Shown here one piece after another: positions 63,863 to 64,000 of a DNA stretch of 64,000 bases. The position numbers were made by a program, and so were the translations under genes. Each line of letters begins with the position of its first letter. The stretch's first letter is position 1. Source of the DNA: Mycolicibacterium duvalii (GTDB lineage Bacteria > Actinomycetota > Actinomycetes > Mycobacteriales > Mycobacteriaceae). Below the pieces are notes generated by a model that ran no database searches, had not been told where the DNA came from, and saw only the letters and a list, made by a program, of their open reading frames with translations. The DNA is taken from positions 3,038,001 to 3,102,000 of the forward strand of contig NZ_AP022563.1 of the NCBI RefSeq assembly GCF_010726645.1. Reading direction: 5' to 3'.

Positions 63863-64000
63863 TCAGAACGGGAACGCGAACTTGACGATCTTGCGCACCA
63901 CGGTCGCGAACTGCCGCGGCAGCGGGCCGGTGTTGTACGGCACGCCGTAGCGTTCGCAGATCTCGCGCACCTTCGGGGCGATCTCGGCGTGGCGGAACGC
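63863..64000 (-). CDS. Fatty-acid desaturase C-terminus (partial, 5' end outside window)
   Basis: 45 codons and a stop at 63863. The end reads IAPKVREICERYGVPYNTGPLPRQ then FATVVRKIVKFAFPF, resembling the C-terminus of mycobacterial membrane acyl-CoA desaturases. The His boxes would lie beyond the window, so the assignment is tentative. Confidence 0.5.
   Translation of the reverse strand, partial: AFRHAEIAPKVREICERYGVPYNTGPLPRQFATVVRKIVKFAFPF

Overview
The window looks like chromosome of a mycobacterium, most likely a fast-growing Mycolicibacterium-type species. The DNA is GC-rich, start codons are often GTG or TTG, and genes overlap by 4 bp (GTGA or ATGA). The right end carries mycobacterial core genes: a haemophore-like secreted protein, an MTB12-like secreted antigen, an Lhr helicase next to a Nei-type glycosylase, and a fatty-acid desaturase end.

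Positions 1 to about 51,620 form one large accessory catabolic island. It encodes a Rieske oxygenase (cut by the window start), three cytochromes P450, seven SDRs (one frameshifted, one mycofactocin-type), an aldehyde dehydrogenase, two acyl-CoA synthetases, four CaiB/BaiF CoA-transferases (one a tandem fusion), six acyl-CoA dehydrogenases (two pairs side by side), seven crotonases, a MaoC dehydratase, two thiolase-fold proteins lacking the acylating cysteine (each beside a DUF35-type partner), an IpdC-like flavoprotein, a fused 2-oxo-acid dehydrogenase E1 with a free lipoyl domain, an LLM flavoprotein, an amidohydrolase, an SMP-30 lactonase-like protein, several SnoaL/SRPBCC proteins and two TetR regulators. 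I see no canonical thiolase, ring-cleavage dioxygenase, transporter, ferredoxin or E2/E3. The content fits oxidative activation, CoA activation and beta-oxidation-like shortening ending in retro-aldol cleavage of a branched or alicyclic (terpenoid- or steroid-like) acid. The substrate is an inference and cannot be read from the sequence.

The main discovery is a shared operator. Fourteen promoter regions across the island each contain an inverted repeat of the form AACA-N13-TGTT (23 bp with flanking bases). Seven are perfect in the two 4-bp cores, six have one mismatch and one has two. Most have extra half-sites displaced by exactly 8 bp, as if two dimers bind overlapping sites. I did not find it in the core genes to the right of 51.6 kb. 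This defines a candidate regulon covering the island, probably under a TetR-family repressor; the two TetR genes inside it (40453 and 46191) are the obvious candidates.

Layout: 1-2759 minus (Rieske, SDR, crotonase); 2846-5500 plus (SRPBCC, two ACADs); 5514-6728 minus (P450); 6814-10230 plus (fused CaiB, OB-fold protein, thiolase-like); 10231-11451 minus (CaiB); 11530-15658 plus (two CaiB, VOC, P450); 15666-16460 minus (SDR); 16580-18792 plus (ACAD pair); 18777-18971 minus (small protein); 19074-20378 plus (amidohydrolase); 20368-23705 minus (small ORF, SMP-30, SnoaL, two SDRs); 23810-25150 plus (APH-like); 25170-27163 minus (crotonase, P450); 27275-29293 plus (crotonase, ACAD); 29290-34941 minus (crotonases, IpdC-like, lipoyl, E1); 35000-39540 minus (SnoaL, DUF35, Ltp2-like, acyl-CoA ligase, LLM); 39632-51623 plus (MaoC, TetR, SDR, crotonase, ligase, SnoaL, ACAD, TetR, ALDH, SDR, small protein, DUF427-thioesterase, mycofactocin SDR). 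From 51654 to the end lie ordinary mycobacterial genes: haemophore-like protein, two paralogous small secreted proteins sharing a 22-bp upstream repeat, a MalT/LuxR-type regulator, an acidic-tailed secreted protein, Lhr, Nei2, a phospholipase D-family protein, an MTB12-like protein and a partial desaturase. No rRNA, tRNA, CRISPR array or insertion sequence was recognised. Apart from partial features at the edges, no gene-free stretch exceeds about 300 bases.
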